From an uncultured Bacteroides sp. (lineage in GTDB: Bacteria > Bacteroidota > Bacteroidia > Bacteroidales > UBA932): DNA of 61,648 nt. The notes under the pieces were generated by a model. That model saw only the letters and a list, made by a program, of their open reading frames with translations. It had not been told where the DNA came from and made no database searches. The DNA is taken from NCBI GenBank assembly GCA_900546925.1, contig UREV01000013.1, positions 1 to 61,648 of the forward strand, read 5' to 3'. Below, one piece after another: positions 24,510 through 33,269 of this stretch. Numbering within the stretch: the stretch's first letter is position 1; each line of letters begins with the position of its first letter. The translations under genes were made by a program, and so were the position numbers.

Positions 24510-26861
24510 ATGACCGAGAATACGAGAAAGAAATTTGTGAAATGGTTCTGGATAATCATTTCCTGTCCTGTGATTTTGTTGGCCGTGATGTTGCTGGCTG
24601 TATGGCTTTTCGCTGATATTCCTTCTTTCGAGGAACTGGAAAGCCCTGAAAGTAAGCTCGCTACGGAGGTGATTGCTGATGACGGACAGGTCCTTACCAC
24701 TTTTCATATAGAGAACAGATCTTATGTGGCGTACAAAGATTTGTCTCCATATCTTGTTCAGGCAGCCGTGGCTACTGAGGACGTGAGGTTCTACCAGCAC
24801 TCCGGCATTGACTTTCAAAGCCTCGGACGTGTGGCGGTGAAAACTTTGCTCCTGAGCGATTCCAGTCAGGGAGGCGGCAGCACCATCACTCAGCAGCTTG
24901 CGAAGACATTGTATCCGCGCGCGGACGTTTCCAGCCGCATCCCCGGATTCTCGAAGGTCAAGATGGTGTGGATAAAGCTGAAAGAGTGGATTACGGCCGT
25001 GAAACTGGAGCGCGATTATACGAAGGATGAAATTTTGGATATGTATCTGAATGCTGTATTCTTCGGCAGCAGTGCTTATGGAGTCAGGGCTGCGGCTCAG
25101 ACTTTCTTTGCGAAAGAACCTGCGGATCTTACTGTAGAAGAGAGCGCTACGCTTGTCGGTATGGTGAACAAGCCGACCAGATATAATCCGGCATTGCACC
25201 CGGACAAGGCTCTTTACAGAAGAAATTTCGTCATCGGACAGATGGAGAAAGCCGGATATCTTACCAAGCACGAGAGAGATTCCATACGCGAGATTCCTAT
25301 TTCGCTGTCATATCAGGTTCAGGACCACAATGCCGGTCTTGCTCCGTATTTCAGAGATATGCTCCGTCGTGTGATGAACGCGAAAAAGCCGGTGAAATCT
25401 AGTTATACCTACTCAGAGGACTATACGGCGGATTCTTTGCTTTGGGCAGATGACGGCCTCTATGGCTGGCTGAACAAGAACAAGAAACCGGACGGATCCC
25501 AGTATAACTTGGATAAAGATGGCTTGCGTATCTATACCACTATTAATTACAAGATGCAGAAATATGCTGAAGAGGCTGTGGCTGAGTATCTTGGAAAAAA
25601 TCTTCAGAAGAGTTTCGAACGTGACCTCAGGTCTAAGCGCAACAAGCCGTTCTCGAATGACGTGGACAAGGATACCCGCGACTATGTGATGCGCCAGGCC
25701 AGAAAATGGAGCGACAGATATAGGATGATGAAGAAAGAAGGCGTTTCCGAAAGCGAAATCCTGAAGTCCTTCTCGGTGCCTACTAAGATGCGCCTATTCT
25801 CTTGGAACAAAAAGGGTTACGTGGATACAACCATGACCCCGGACGACTCCATCAGATATTATAAATCCATCCTTCGTGCCGGTTTCGTAGCTATGGAGCC
25901 TGTTACCGGTTACGTGAAAGCTTACGTCGGAGGACCGAACTACAGATACTTCAAGTATGACAATGTCCGCCAGGGCAAGCGCCAGATCGGTTCCACCGTC
26001 AAGCCGTTCCTCTACACCCTCGCGATGCAGTCCGGCATGAGTCCTTGTACCAAGGTGGTCAATGTCCCTCAGACGTTTATCGTGGGCGATAAGGAATGGA
26101 CTCCGAGAAGTACAGATAAAGACATCTGGATCGGAAAGACCGTCACCCTCAAATGGGGACTTACACATAGTTCGAACAACATTTCGGCTTACCTCATGAA
26201 GCAGCTCGGACCTGAGGCTATGGCACACATGATGCGTACCATGGGAATCCAGAGTCACATCGACGCCGTGCCTTCACTTTGTGTGGGACCTGCGGACTTG
26301 TCTCTGTATGAGATGGTTGCGTCATATAACACCTTCCCGTCACGTGGAGTATATATCGCTCCGCAGTTTGTGACCAGAATCGAAGACAATCAGGGCAACG
26401 TGCTCGCCGAGTTCACCAACAGAAAGAAAGAAGCCATCAGTGAACAGACCGCTTACCTTATGGAGAACCTGATGCAAGGCGTTATTAACAATGGAACAGG
26501 TGCCCGACTTCGTGCCGTATATCAGCTGAAAGGTGAAATCGCCGGAAAGACGGGTACGACCAATGATAATGCCGACGGTTGGTTCATCGGTTACACTCCT
26601 TCGATTACAGCCGGTGTCTGGGTAGGTGCGGAAGACAGACAGGTTCATTTCCAGGCACTTGCGTTGGGTAGCGGCTCCAACATGGCCCTGCCTATCTGGG
26701 GTATATTCATGAAGAAAGTCCTCGCTGACGGTACCCTCGGCATATCCGAGTCCGACAGATTCGTAGCTCCTCCTGGAATGACTCTCGACCTGAGCTGCAG
26801 CGGCGGTGATGAAGATGCTTCCGGCAGCTTGCGTAGTGAAGCGGATTATTATTTTGATTAA
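24510..26861 (+). CDS. mrcA: Penicillin-binding protein 1A
   Basis: Bifunctional peptidoglycan synthase. After one membrane helix (about residues 13-33) comes the GT51 glycosyltransferase domain: ATEDVRFYQHSGID, GGSTITQQLAK and YLNAVFFG. The transpeptidase domain has GSTVKPF (SxxK), SSNN (SxN) and GKTGTTND (KTG). The ATG at 24510 is used because 68 upstream codons are antisense to topA. 783 residues. ddl starts 13 bp downstream. Confidence 0.95.
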   Translation: MTENTRKKFVKWFWIIISCPVILLAVMLLAVWLFADIPSFEELESPESKLATEVIADDGQVLTTFHIENRSYVAYKDLSPYLVQAAVATEDVRFYQHSGIDFQSLGRVAVKTLLLSDSSQGGGSTITQQLAKTLYPRADVSSRIPGFSKVKMVWIKLKEWITAVKLERDYTKDEILDMYLNAVFFGSSAYGVRAAAQTFFAKEPADLTVEESATLVGMVNKPTRYNPALHPDKALYRRNFVIGQMEKAGYLTKHERDSIREIPISLSYQVQDHNAGLAPYFRDMLRRVMNAKKPVKSSYTYSEDYTADSLLWADDGLYGWLNKNKKPDGSQYNLDKDGLRIYTTINYKMQKYAEEAVAEYLGKNLQKSFERDLRSKRNKPFSNDVDKDTRDYVMRQARKWSDRYRMMKKEGVSESEILKSFSVPTKMRLFSWNKKGYVDTTMTPDDSIRYYKSILRAGFVAMEPVTGYVKAYVGGPNYRYFKYDNVRQGKRQIGSTVKPFLYTLAMQSGMSPCTKVVNVPQTFIVGDKEWTPRSTDKDIWIGKTVTLKWGLTHSSNNISAYLMKQLGPEAMAHMMRTMGIQSHIDAVPSLCVGPADLSLYEMVASYNTFPSRGVYIAPQFVTRIEDNQGNVLAEFTNRKKEAISEQTAYLMENLMQGVINNGTGARLRAVYQLKGEIAGKTGTTNDNADGWFIGYTPSITAGVWVGAEDRQVHFQALALGSGSNMALPIWGIFMKKVLADGTLGISESDRFVAPPGMTLDLSCSGGDEDASGSLRSEADYYFD

Positions 26862-26874
26862 CATATTACAACAT

Positions 26875-27894
26875 ATGGGAAAGTATAACACTATTGCAGT
26901 GATTTATGGCAGTGACTCCTCAGAGTGGGAAGTCGCTTGCCGCAGCGGAGAATTTACAGCTTCGAGAATCGATGCTACCAAATATGATGTCTACGAGATC
27001 TTCGCCAGATTCGGCAAATGGAACCTCGTGGCATTCAGCAAGAGAGACTCCATGAGAGTCACCTTCCCGGAAGGCTCCCGCCCCGAGATCGACAAGAATG
27101 ATTTTTCTGTCAATGTCTATGGCCAGAAAGTGAAGTTCGATTATGCCTACATCATGCAGCACGGAACACCTGGTGAGAATGGACTTCTCCAGGGCTATTT
27201 CGAGATGCTGAACATCCCTCACAGCGGATGCAGCGCATTCGTTTCAGCCGTAGCCTTCGACAAATTCTCATGCAAGAGCTATCTTCGTGATGTTGACTTC
27301 GTTAAGTTAGCTGACGATGCCTTTATCAGAAAGGGCGAAAATGTGGAAGCATTCTCTTCTAAAGTAGCCTCTGAACTCGGAATGCCAGTATTCGTGAAGC
27401 CTACGGACGGCGGCTCAAGTTTCGGCATCACAAAGGTAAAGGAAGCAGGATTCCTGTCATCTGCCATCAACTACGCTTTCTCTGAAGGCCCTACAGTCAT
27501 CGTGGAAAAAGCCTTGAAAGGCAGAGAGTTTACATGTGCTGCTTACGTGGCTCCAGACGGAAAAGTGAAAGCGTTGCCGGTTATAGAAATCGTAACCGAG
27601 AACGAATATTTCGACTATGACGCCAAGTATAACGGACACAGCAAGGAAATCTGCCCTGCGGAGATATCCGATGAACTTTCTGCTCACATTCAGGAAGTTA
27701 CAGAGAAGATTTATACCCGTCTCGGATGCAACGGCATAGTCAGATTCGACTATATCGACGCCGAAGACGGACTCTACTTCTTGGAAGCCAACACCATCCC
27801 GGGCATGACAAGTGCCTCTCTGGTTCCTAAGATGGTACGTGCTGCCGGACTGGACATGACAGAATTTTTAACATCGGTAATAGAAAATTCATAG
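26875..27894 (+). CDS. ddl: D-alanine--D-alanine ligase
   Basis: Joins two D-Ala for the peptidoglycan stem peptide using ATP. ATP-grasp features: GCSAFVSAVAFDK, FVKPTDGGSSFG, VEKALKGREFTCA, and the metal-binding FLEANTIPGMT at the end. The ATG at 26875 follows mrcA by 13 bp. 339 residues. Its neighbours mrcA and prmC fit an envelope-synthesis operon. Confidence 0.95.
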   Translation: MGKYNTIAVIYGSDSSEWEVACRSGEFTASRIDATKYDVYEIFARFGKWNLVAFSKRDSMRVTFPEGSRPEIDKNDFSVNVYGQKVKFDYAYIMQHGTPGENGLLQGYFEMLNIPHSGCSAFVSAVAFDKFSCKSYLRDVDFVKLADDAFIRKGENVEAFSSKVASELGMPVFVKPTDGGSSFGITKVKEAGFLSSAINYAFSEGPTVIVEKALKGREFTCAAYVAPDGKVKALPVIEIVTENEYFDYDAKYNGHSKEICPAEISDELSAHIQEVTEKIYTRLGCNGIVRFDYIDAEDGLYFLEANTIPGMTSASLVPKMVRAAGLDMTEFLTSVIENS

Positions 27895-27904
27895 CGGAGG
27901 GAAA

Positions 27905-28810
27905 ATGCTGCTTGCTGATTTTGTGAAAGAAGGCATCAGTACACTCGAATCGCTTTATCCGACGAAAGAAGCGAGAAACATTGTACTGATATTGTGTGAA
28001 GAATTGCTTGGGACCAAGAGCTATACCCATATCGTAGAACCCGATTACGAAATAGACGAGTCTAAGAAAGACTTGTTATATTCAGATCTTAAGCGACTTG
28101 CGGACGGAGAACCTATACAGTATGTCACCGGGAGAGCCATATTTATGGACAGAACTTTCCACGTGACACCGGCTGTGCTGATTCCGCGTCCTGAGACGGA
28201 ATTGCTTTGTAAAGAAGCAGTTAAGATAGGTATGAGAATGTTCAGAGTCCGTGCTCCTTACGGAAAGAATGCCGAACCTGTGCGCGTCCTGGACCTCTGT
28301 ACCGGTTCCGGATGCATCGCATGGACGATGGCCCTTTCGATACCGAACTCGAAAGTTGTCGGAGTGGACATCTCCGATGAGGCGCTCGCCGTCGCTTCTG
28401 CCCAGAATTTTCAGCCCGAGCTGAAAGATAAAATGTATACCAAGCCTGTTTTTGTCAATGCCGATGTGCTTGGTCCGGCTTCCGGGTTGGATGACAATGC
28501 CCGGTTCGATCTCGTTCTCAGCAATCCTCCATATATAATGGAGTCCGAAAAGGCCGAGATGCGGAAAAACGTCTTGGAGCATGAACCTTCACTGGCATTG
28601 TTCGTTCCGGATGATGACCCGATGCTCTTTTATCGTGCCGTTGCACGTTGGAGTCAGAAGTATATGACACCTGAAGGAGTGGGCATGACAGAGGTGAATG
28701 AGGTCTTGGCACCGCAGACCGAGGCGGTTTTTCGTGCTGCCGGATATGGTCATACCAAAATTATTAAAGATTTTTATGATAAAAATAGATTTGTCATCTA
28801 CTATAAATAG
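27905..28810 (+). CDS. prmC: Release-factor glutamine methyltransferase
   Basis: Methylates the Gln of the GGQ motif in RF1 and RF2 with S-adenosylmethionine. The AdoMet-binding LDLCTGSGCIA and the catalytic NPPYI are both present, and PAVLIPRPETELL is the family signature upstream. 301 residues. It starts 10 bp after ddl and ends before the terminator at 28841. Confidence 0.95.
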   Translation: MLLADFVKEGISTLESLYPTKEARNIVLILCEELLGTKSYTHIVEPDYEIDESKKDLLYSDLKRLADGEPIQYVTGRAIFMDRTFHVTPAVLIPRPETELLCKEAVKIGMRMFRVRAPYGKNAEPVRVLDLCTGSGCIAWTMALSIPNSKVVGVDISDEALAVASAQNFQPELKDKMYTKPVFVNADVLGPASGLDDNARFDLVLSNPPYIMESEKAEMRKNVLEHEPSLALFVPDDDPMLFYRAVARWSQKYMTPEGVGMTEVNEVLAPQTEAVFRAAGYGHTKIIKDFYDKNRFVIYYK

Positions 28811-28840
28811 GGCTTAGACATACGTCAGAGGCCGTTTTAA

Positions 28841-28880
28841 AAAAAAATCCGTGTTCATTTTTTGAACACGGATTTTTTTT
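28841..28880 (+). terminator. Terminator of the mrcA-ddl-prmC operon
   Basis: AATCCGTGTTCA (28846-28857) and TGAACACGGATT (28863-28874) form a perfect 12-bp stem, flanked by A and T runs, so it could act in both directions. Confidence 0.85.
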
Positions 28881-28906
28881 CGTCACTTTGTAAAAATATT
28901 TTGATT

Positions 28907-30121
28907 ATGAAACGTGCTGTTTTGATGTATGCTGCGTCGGTATTGCTGACGCTTGCATGTGAAGAAGTAGATCATTCCGGAGAGGTGGAAAACCCGCAGG
29001 TTCATGTAACCCTGGATGAGGTCGCCAAGATGTTTTCGGAACTTCCGATTATGAATGAACATCTTATAGAGGTGTATGATGCTGTATCCTCTTCATCTGT
29101 AAATGGTTATGATGAGGAATATACCATGAGGGACCTTTTCGCGGCTCCCGGATCGGGAGTAGGGGAGTCGGAAGAAGCCAAAAGTATCAACACGAAGGCT
29201 TATGTACGCCCGTTGAGGGACTTGATTGCGGAATACCTGTCTTCCACAAAATCTTCTGCAGACTGCTTGGACGGGGTGAATCCCGAGAAGTATATGTCTA
29301 CATTGGAGAACTCCGATGTGCAGATTTATTGGCCTTATTCAGATGGATGGGACGGGGAAACCATGCCCGTGATAACATTCGATCCGGGCAACGGGGCAGA
29401 ATATAATACTGGGTATGAAATAGTTACGGACCCTAAAGGGCATCGCTCAGTCCGGGAAGTTATAGTCGACGAAGAATTGGCATTGACCCGACCAGTGTGG
29501 GTGATGAACCGGAATTCCGACAGTGGGTACGAGACGTTGGAGACATGGAAGAAACAACATCCCGAGTGGGGGAGCGGCGGTGGCGAGATTATTATCCTGC
29601 CGAAGGCGGAGAATTGTGCGAAGCCTTTAAGTGGTGACCGGAAGGTGCGTTCGCTAGTGTTGAAAGATTTCAAGATGTTGAGGAACTACGACTGTTGGTT
29701 CGCCGGGGCGTCGGAGTTCTTTTTCAAGTGCGGAAGTGTCGAGGATTTTACTGCAAGTACAGAGGCGGAACTAAAACTGTACTCTCCGCAAATCACTGAT
29801 TTTATGCTGGTTGTGAAACGTAGTCAGGTGGGTAAGATGATACCTCTGAACACCATGCTTGTTTCGGACTGGACAGGACAGCTGGAGAATGTGGCGCTGA
29901 TGATTACGGAAGACGACGGCGGGACCAGGACTGACTGGAAGTGCTCGGCTACCGTGAAAATAAAGTCCAAGAGTTATGGATTCGACATCTCGTTGCCGTT
30001 CAATACGCGTGATGATATAGTATGGCGAGGACAGCTGTCTGCCCAGTATCTGGAGAAGTATGATGGTGTAACAGGTCGTTTCGGCGATACTGAGATAACG
30101 TTCTCGTTCCTGGAGCGATGA
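28907..30121 (+). CDS. Hypothetical lipoprotein
   Basis: A 404-residue protein with the lipoprotein signal MKRAVLMYAASVLLTLAC (lipobox LTLAC, Cys18). The rest is unrecognised, with acidic and Trp-containing segments (YWPYSDGWDGE). The C-terminal third is beta-rich. The ATG at 28907 is preferred over an ATG at 28862, which lies in the terminator hairpin. MITE copy 2 begins 13 bp after the stop. Confidence 0.7.
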   Translation: MKRAVLMYAASVLLTLACEEVDHSGEVENPQVHVTLDEVAKMFSELPIMNEHLIEVYDAVSSSSVNGYDEEYTMRDLFAAPGSGVGESEEAKSINTKAYVRPLRDLIAEYLSSTKSSADCLDGVNPEKYMSTLENSDVQIYWPYSDGWDGETMPVITFDPGNGAEYNTGYEIVTDPKGHRSVREVIVDEELALTRPVWVMNRNSDSGYETLETWKKQHPEWGSGGGEIIILPKAENCAKPLSGDRKVRSLVLKDFKMLRNYDCWFAGASEFFFKCGSVEDFTASTEAELKLYSPQITDFMLVVKRSQVGKMIPLNTMLVSDWTGQLENVALMITEDDGGTRTDWKCSATVKIKSKSYGFDISLPFNTRDDIVWRGQLSAQYLEKYDGVTGRFGDTEITFSFLER

Positions 30122-30134
30122 ACAGGTATTATTT

Positions 30135-30257
30135 AAGTTTCGCAAGTGCTGAACATCGCTTATGGAGCCCAAGAGGGCGAAAGCAAGTCTCTTCCCTGAG
30201 ACCCAAGATTTAGGGTGAGGGTAAAGTGCACGCAAAAAGTGCGTGGAACTTAAAGCC
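30135..30257 (+). mobile_element. MITE-like element, copy 2 (truncated)
   Basis: Starts AAGTTTCGCAAGTGCTGAAC and matches copy 1 at 10276 for about 120 bp, through TTAGGGTGAGGGTAA and AAAAAGTGCGTGG to TAAAGCC. The right half and terminal repeat are missing. Its right edge contains the stop codon of the U32 gene. Confidence 0.7.
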
Positions 30258-32175
30258 CGGAGTCGTCAGACACGACCATTTCGCAGTTCTTGCAATCGAA
30301 TGTGAGGGCAAACTTCCTTCCGTTGTTTTCCAGGTGGAGATGCTTCGGAAGAGGTGTGCCTGGTTTGTTCATCTTGGGACACAGACCCAGTTCATACCTT
30401 ATGCAATATTTCGATCTCATCAGTTCCGCTCCCCGGATGTGTGAGATCTCATAGGCGTCATCGACGGTGTTGCACTTGCCGCGGGATATGTACATTTCCC
30501 TGGCCAGGCTGTTGGCGACGTTGTATTTATAGTTCAGATGTGCCGGAAGCAGGATGCTGCCGGTAGGGGAGTTGTGTCCGGATCTCAGATTAAGAAGAGG
30601 TCTGGATAATACTGGCTGTTTGTCCAAGTCTTCTGCCAATGAGCGACGTATACCATTTAGGAATGCGGAGCTGACGAAAGGTATGTTGTTGTCAGTGGTG
30701 TCTATCTGCAATGGCTTGGCTTCGTGGAAATTATACAATCCACTGGACTTGCATAACTGTCCGCTGACCATAGACTTCATCATTTCTGCGTTTCTTGCAG
30801 GGTCGGTTCCGGCATTGCAGGAAATAGTTGTTCTTCGTCCGTCTTCAGTAGTGGCTGACACGCTTATGACGTATCCTGAAACTCCATCTCCGGATATGAC
30901 AGTTTCCACTTCAGATGAAATCAGTCGTTTGCAAGGAGAATTCATCATGGATTTCTCGAAAGCCACGCTGATATTTCTGAATAATTTTACGCCTGGTGTA
31001 AGTCCCTGGATCCGCTTGCTGCGGATGGTATTGCCTGAGCAGACATCCCCACGGAATCCTACGATATCCCCGTTGTGAGATGTAAATGCGAATCCGTCTC
31101 CGTTCGCGAGAATTATCGTATTACCCTTTTGTGGCTTTATGGTGATTTCTATCTCATCTTTCCCGACAGGCCTTACTGATGCTGTGATACCTACAAGTTC
31201 GCCCATTCCTTTCGGCGCATCCATGCTTGCCCATTTTCCGCGGTGTCCGTCGAGGAAAAGTTCCGTATAGCCTCTGTTGAAGGTCTTTACCAAATCCGGC
31301 TGGAATCCGTTGGAAATGTGACCGAATGAAGCTCTGCGATACTTCCCGGGATGTTTTTCGACAAGCTTGTCAAGAGCTTGAGAATAAGCGCTCACGGTAT
31401 TTCTTACATAAGATATGTTCTTAAGCCGGCCTTCGATTTTAAATGAACAGGCGCCTGCTTCGGCGATGTCTTCGAGACGGTTTATGAGACTGTAATCCTT
31501 AAGAGAGAGCAGGGCCTTGTTTTTCGCCAGGACTTTTCCCGAATCAGAATCCACGAGGTTATACAATGAGCGGCAGGCCTGAATGCACTCGCCTCTGTTT
31601 GCGCTTCGTCCAGTGATGCTTTCCGACATGTAGCACTGTCCGTTATAGCAGACGCAGATGGCTCCGTGTACGAAAAACTCTATCTCACAGTCAGTTGCCT
31701 CGCTGATTTCCTTCACTTTCGAAAGAGGCAGTTCTCTCTCCAGAACCAGACGGGAGAACCCGTTATCTTTATAGAATACTGCTTTCTGGACGTCACGTAT
31801 GGCGCATTGTGTGGAAGCGTGCAGCGGAATGTGGATTCTTCTTTGTTTTCCGTCTTTTCCGCCCTCAGCCATTTTCATGACTGCCAAATCCTGAACTATC
31901 AACGCATCTACGCCGGCATCCTCGGCATCGCACATGAGGGCATAAGCCTCATCCAGTTCGTCGTCGAAGAGTATGGTATTCAGTGTGAGGTATATACGTG
32001 CTCCGAATTTATGCGCATAATCGCATAGTTGGCGGATATCTTCCATACTGTTTCCGGCGGCCTGCCTGGCTCCGAATGCGGGTCCGGCAATATATACGGC
32101 ATCGGCACCGCAGTCGATGGCCGCGATGCCGATATCCTTATTCTTGGCCGGAGCGAGAAGTTCAAGATCTCTCAT
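30250..32175 (-). CDS. Peptidase U32-family protein (tRNA/rRNA hydroxylation type)
   Basis: A 641-residue member of the U32 family, whose studied members (RlhA, TrhP) support RNA hydroxylation rather than proteolysis. It opens ELLAPAKNKDIGIAAIDCGADAVYIA and has the U32 signature FVHGAICVCYNGQCYMS with a Cys cluster (an Fe-S site in RlhA/TrhP), then NRGECIQACR. A C-terminal extension has further Cys (YCIRYELGLCPK, DCKNCE). Which RNA it acts on is not readable here. It starts 13 bp after the TPR gene upstream and is likely cotranscribed. Its last codons come from the edge of MITE copy 2. Confidence 0.9.
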   Translation of the reverse strand: MRDLELLAPAKNKDIGIAAIDCGADAVYIAGPAFGARQAAGNSMEDIRQLCDYAHKFGARIYLTLNTILFDDELDEAYALMCDAEDAGVDALIVQDLAVMKMAEGGKDGKQRRIHIPLHASTQCAIRDVQKAVFYKDNGFSRLVLERELPLSKVKEISEATDCEIEFFVHGAICVCYNGQCYMSESITGRSANRGECIQACRSLYNLVDSDSGKVLAKNKALLSLKDYSLINRLEDIAEAGACSFKIEGRLKNISYVRNTVSAYSQALDKLVEKHPGKYRRASFGHISNGFQPDLVKTFNRGYTELFLDGHRGKWASMDAPKGMGELVGITASVRPVGKDEIEITIKPQKGNTIILANGDGFAFTSHNGDIVGFRGDVCSGNTIRSKRIQGLTPGVKLFRNISVAFEKSMMNSPCKRLISSEVETVISGDGVSGYVISVSATTEDGRRTTISCNAGTDPARNAEMMKSMVSGQLCKSSGLYNFHEAKPLQIDTTDNNIPFVSSAFLNGIRRSLAEDLDKQPVLSRPLLNLRSGHNSPTGSILLPAHLNYKYNVANSLAREMYISRGKCNTVDDAYEISHIRGAELMRSKYCIRYELGLCPKMNKPGTPLPKHLHLENNGRKFALTFDCKNCEMVVSDDSGL

Positions 32176-32188
32176 CTTCCGGTGAAAT

Positions 32189-33136
32189 TTATTTGTTGAG
32201 TGAAGCGATGAGCGGTTTAGCCTGAGGACCGAACTGAGGATCGTTTTCTACCTTCTTGTAGAATTCGAGGGCCTTAGCCTTGTTTCCGCCCTGCTGATAA
32301 AGAGCACCTACAGTAAATGCGATAGCGTTTGCATTCTTTGCGGTAGGAGCGAGTTCGAGATATTTCTCGAAGTTGGTGATAGCATCAGCGTTCTTATTGG
32401 ATTTCTGAGAAGCCTGTCCTGCAACCAAGTAAGCCTGAGCGTTTTCCTTGTAACTGTTGGCTTTTTCTGCAAGTGCGACAGCATCTGCATATTTGCCGGC
32501 CTTCAACTGATCTGCAGCATTCTTGAGGAATGTGGTAGAAAGCAGTGATTTCGCGTTTCCTTCCTGTCCGTTGCGGCCTGCCATTTCGAGATATTTCACA
32601 GCCTCGTCATATTTCTTTGCGTTACCGAGGAACTGACCGAACTTGAGAGCTGTGTTCGCATCTGTGGTGTCGAGAGCAACAGCCTCTTCGTAAGCTGCGA
32701 TGACACCATTTATGTCTTTAGCCTTCATAGCGTCGTTGACCTTGGCGAGAGCGATTCTCTTGCTGACTGTAGGAAGAAGTTCTGCAACTTCGTCGCTAAC
32801 TTCAGTGTTTCCGTATTCTGTTGCCACTTTGGCAGCCTCTTCAAATCTTGCTTTCGCGCCTGCGAAATCCTTGTTGTTATACAATTCCTTACCGATAGAC
32901 AAAATGGTAGACGGAATAGCGTTCTTGCAGTTTTCTGCAACGTCCTTTCCTTCCTCACCGAGAGCCTCAGCGATAGAGAGCGCTTTCTGGAAGTATTCGA
33001 GGGCGCCTGTCTTGTTGTTTGCGGCAAGTGCTTCAGCACCGCTGTTGAATGTAGATGTGGCGGTAGCCAAATCCTGTGCGGACATTACTCCGAATGAAAG
33101 GCCGATTGCAGCCATTAAGAGAATAATTCTTTTCAT
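32189..33136 (-). CDS. Secreted TPR protein
   Basis: A 315-residue protein with signal peptide MKRIILLMAAIGLSFGVMSAQ and TPR units throughout, such as NTALKFGQFLGNAKKYDEAV. Lys- and Ala-rich. Probably a periplasmic scaffold. It is first in a short operon with the U32 gene, from the minus-strand promoter box at 33210-33217. Confidence 0.8.
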   Translation of the reverse strand: MKRIILLMAAIGLSFGVMSAQDLATATSTFNSGAEALAANNKTGALEYFQKALSIAEALGEEGKDVAENCKNAIPSTILSIGKELYNNKDFAGAKARFEEAAKVATEYGNTEVSDEVAELLPTVSKRIALAKVNDAMKAKDINGVIAAYEEAVALDTTDANTALKFGQFLGNAKKYDEAVKYLEMAGRNGQEGNAKSLLSTTFLKNAADQLKAGKYADAVALAEKANSYKENAQAYLVAGQASQKSNKNADAITNFEKYLELAPTAKNANAIAFTVGALYQQGGNKAKALEFYKKVENDPQFGPQAKPLIASLNK

Positions 33137-33209
33137 GATATTTGTGTTTTTAATGTTTTTCGTATGGTTTTTGTTGTATATGTTACCCTGTCCATGGTGG
33201 ACATTAAGG

Positions 33210-33237
33210 CAAAAATAATAAAAAAATCTTAATTTTG
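33210..33237. promoter_or_regulatory. Divergent -7 boxes
   Basis: CAAAAATA (33210-33217) is the minus-strand box TATTTTTG for the TPR gene. TAATTTTG (33230-33237) is the plus-strand box 32 bp before the M16-like gene at 33270. Confidence 0.5.
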
Positions 33238-33269
33238 CATAAGAGGTTCAACTTCCAAGCTTAAATCAG

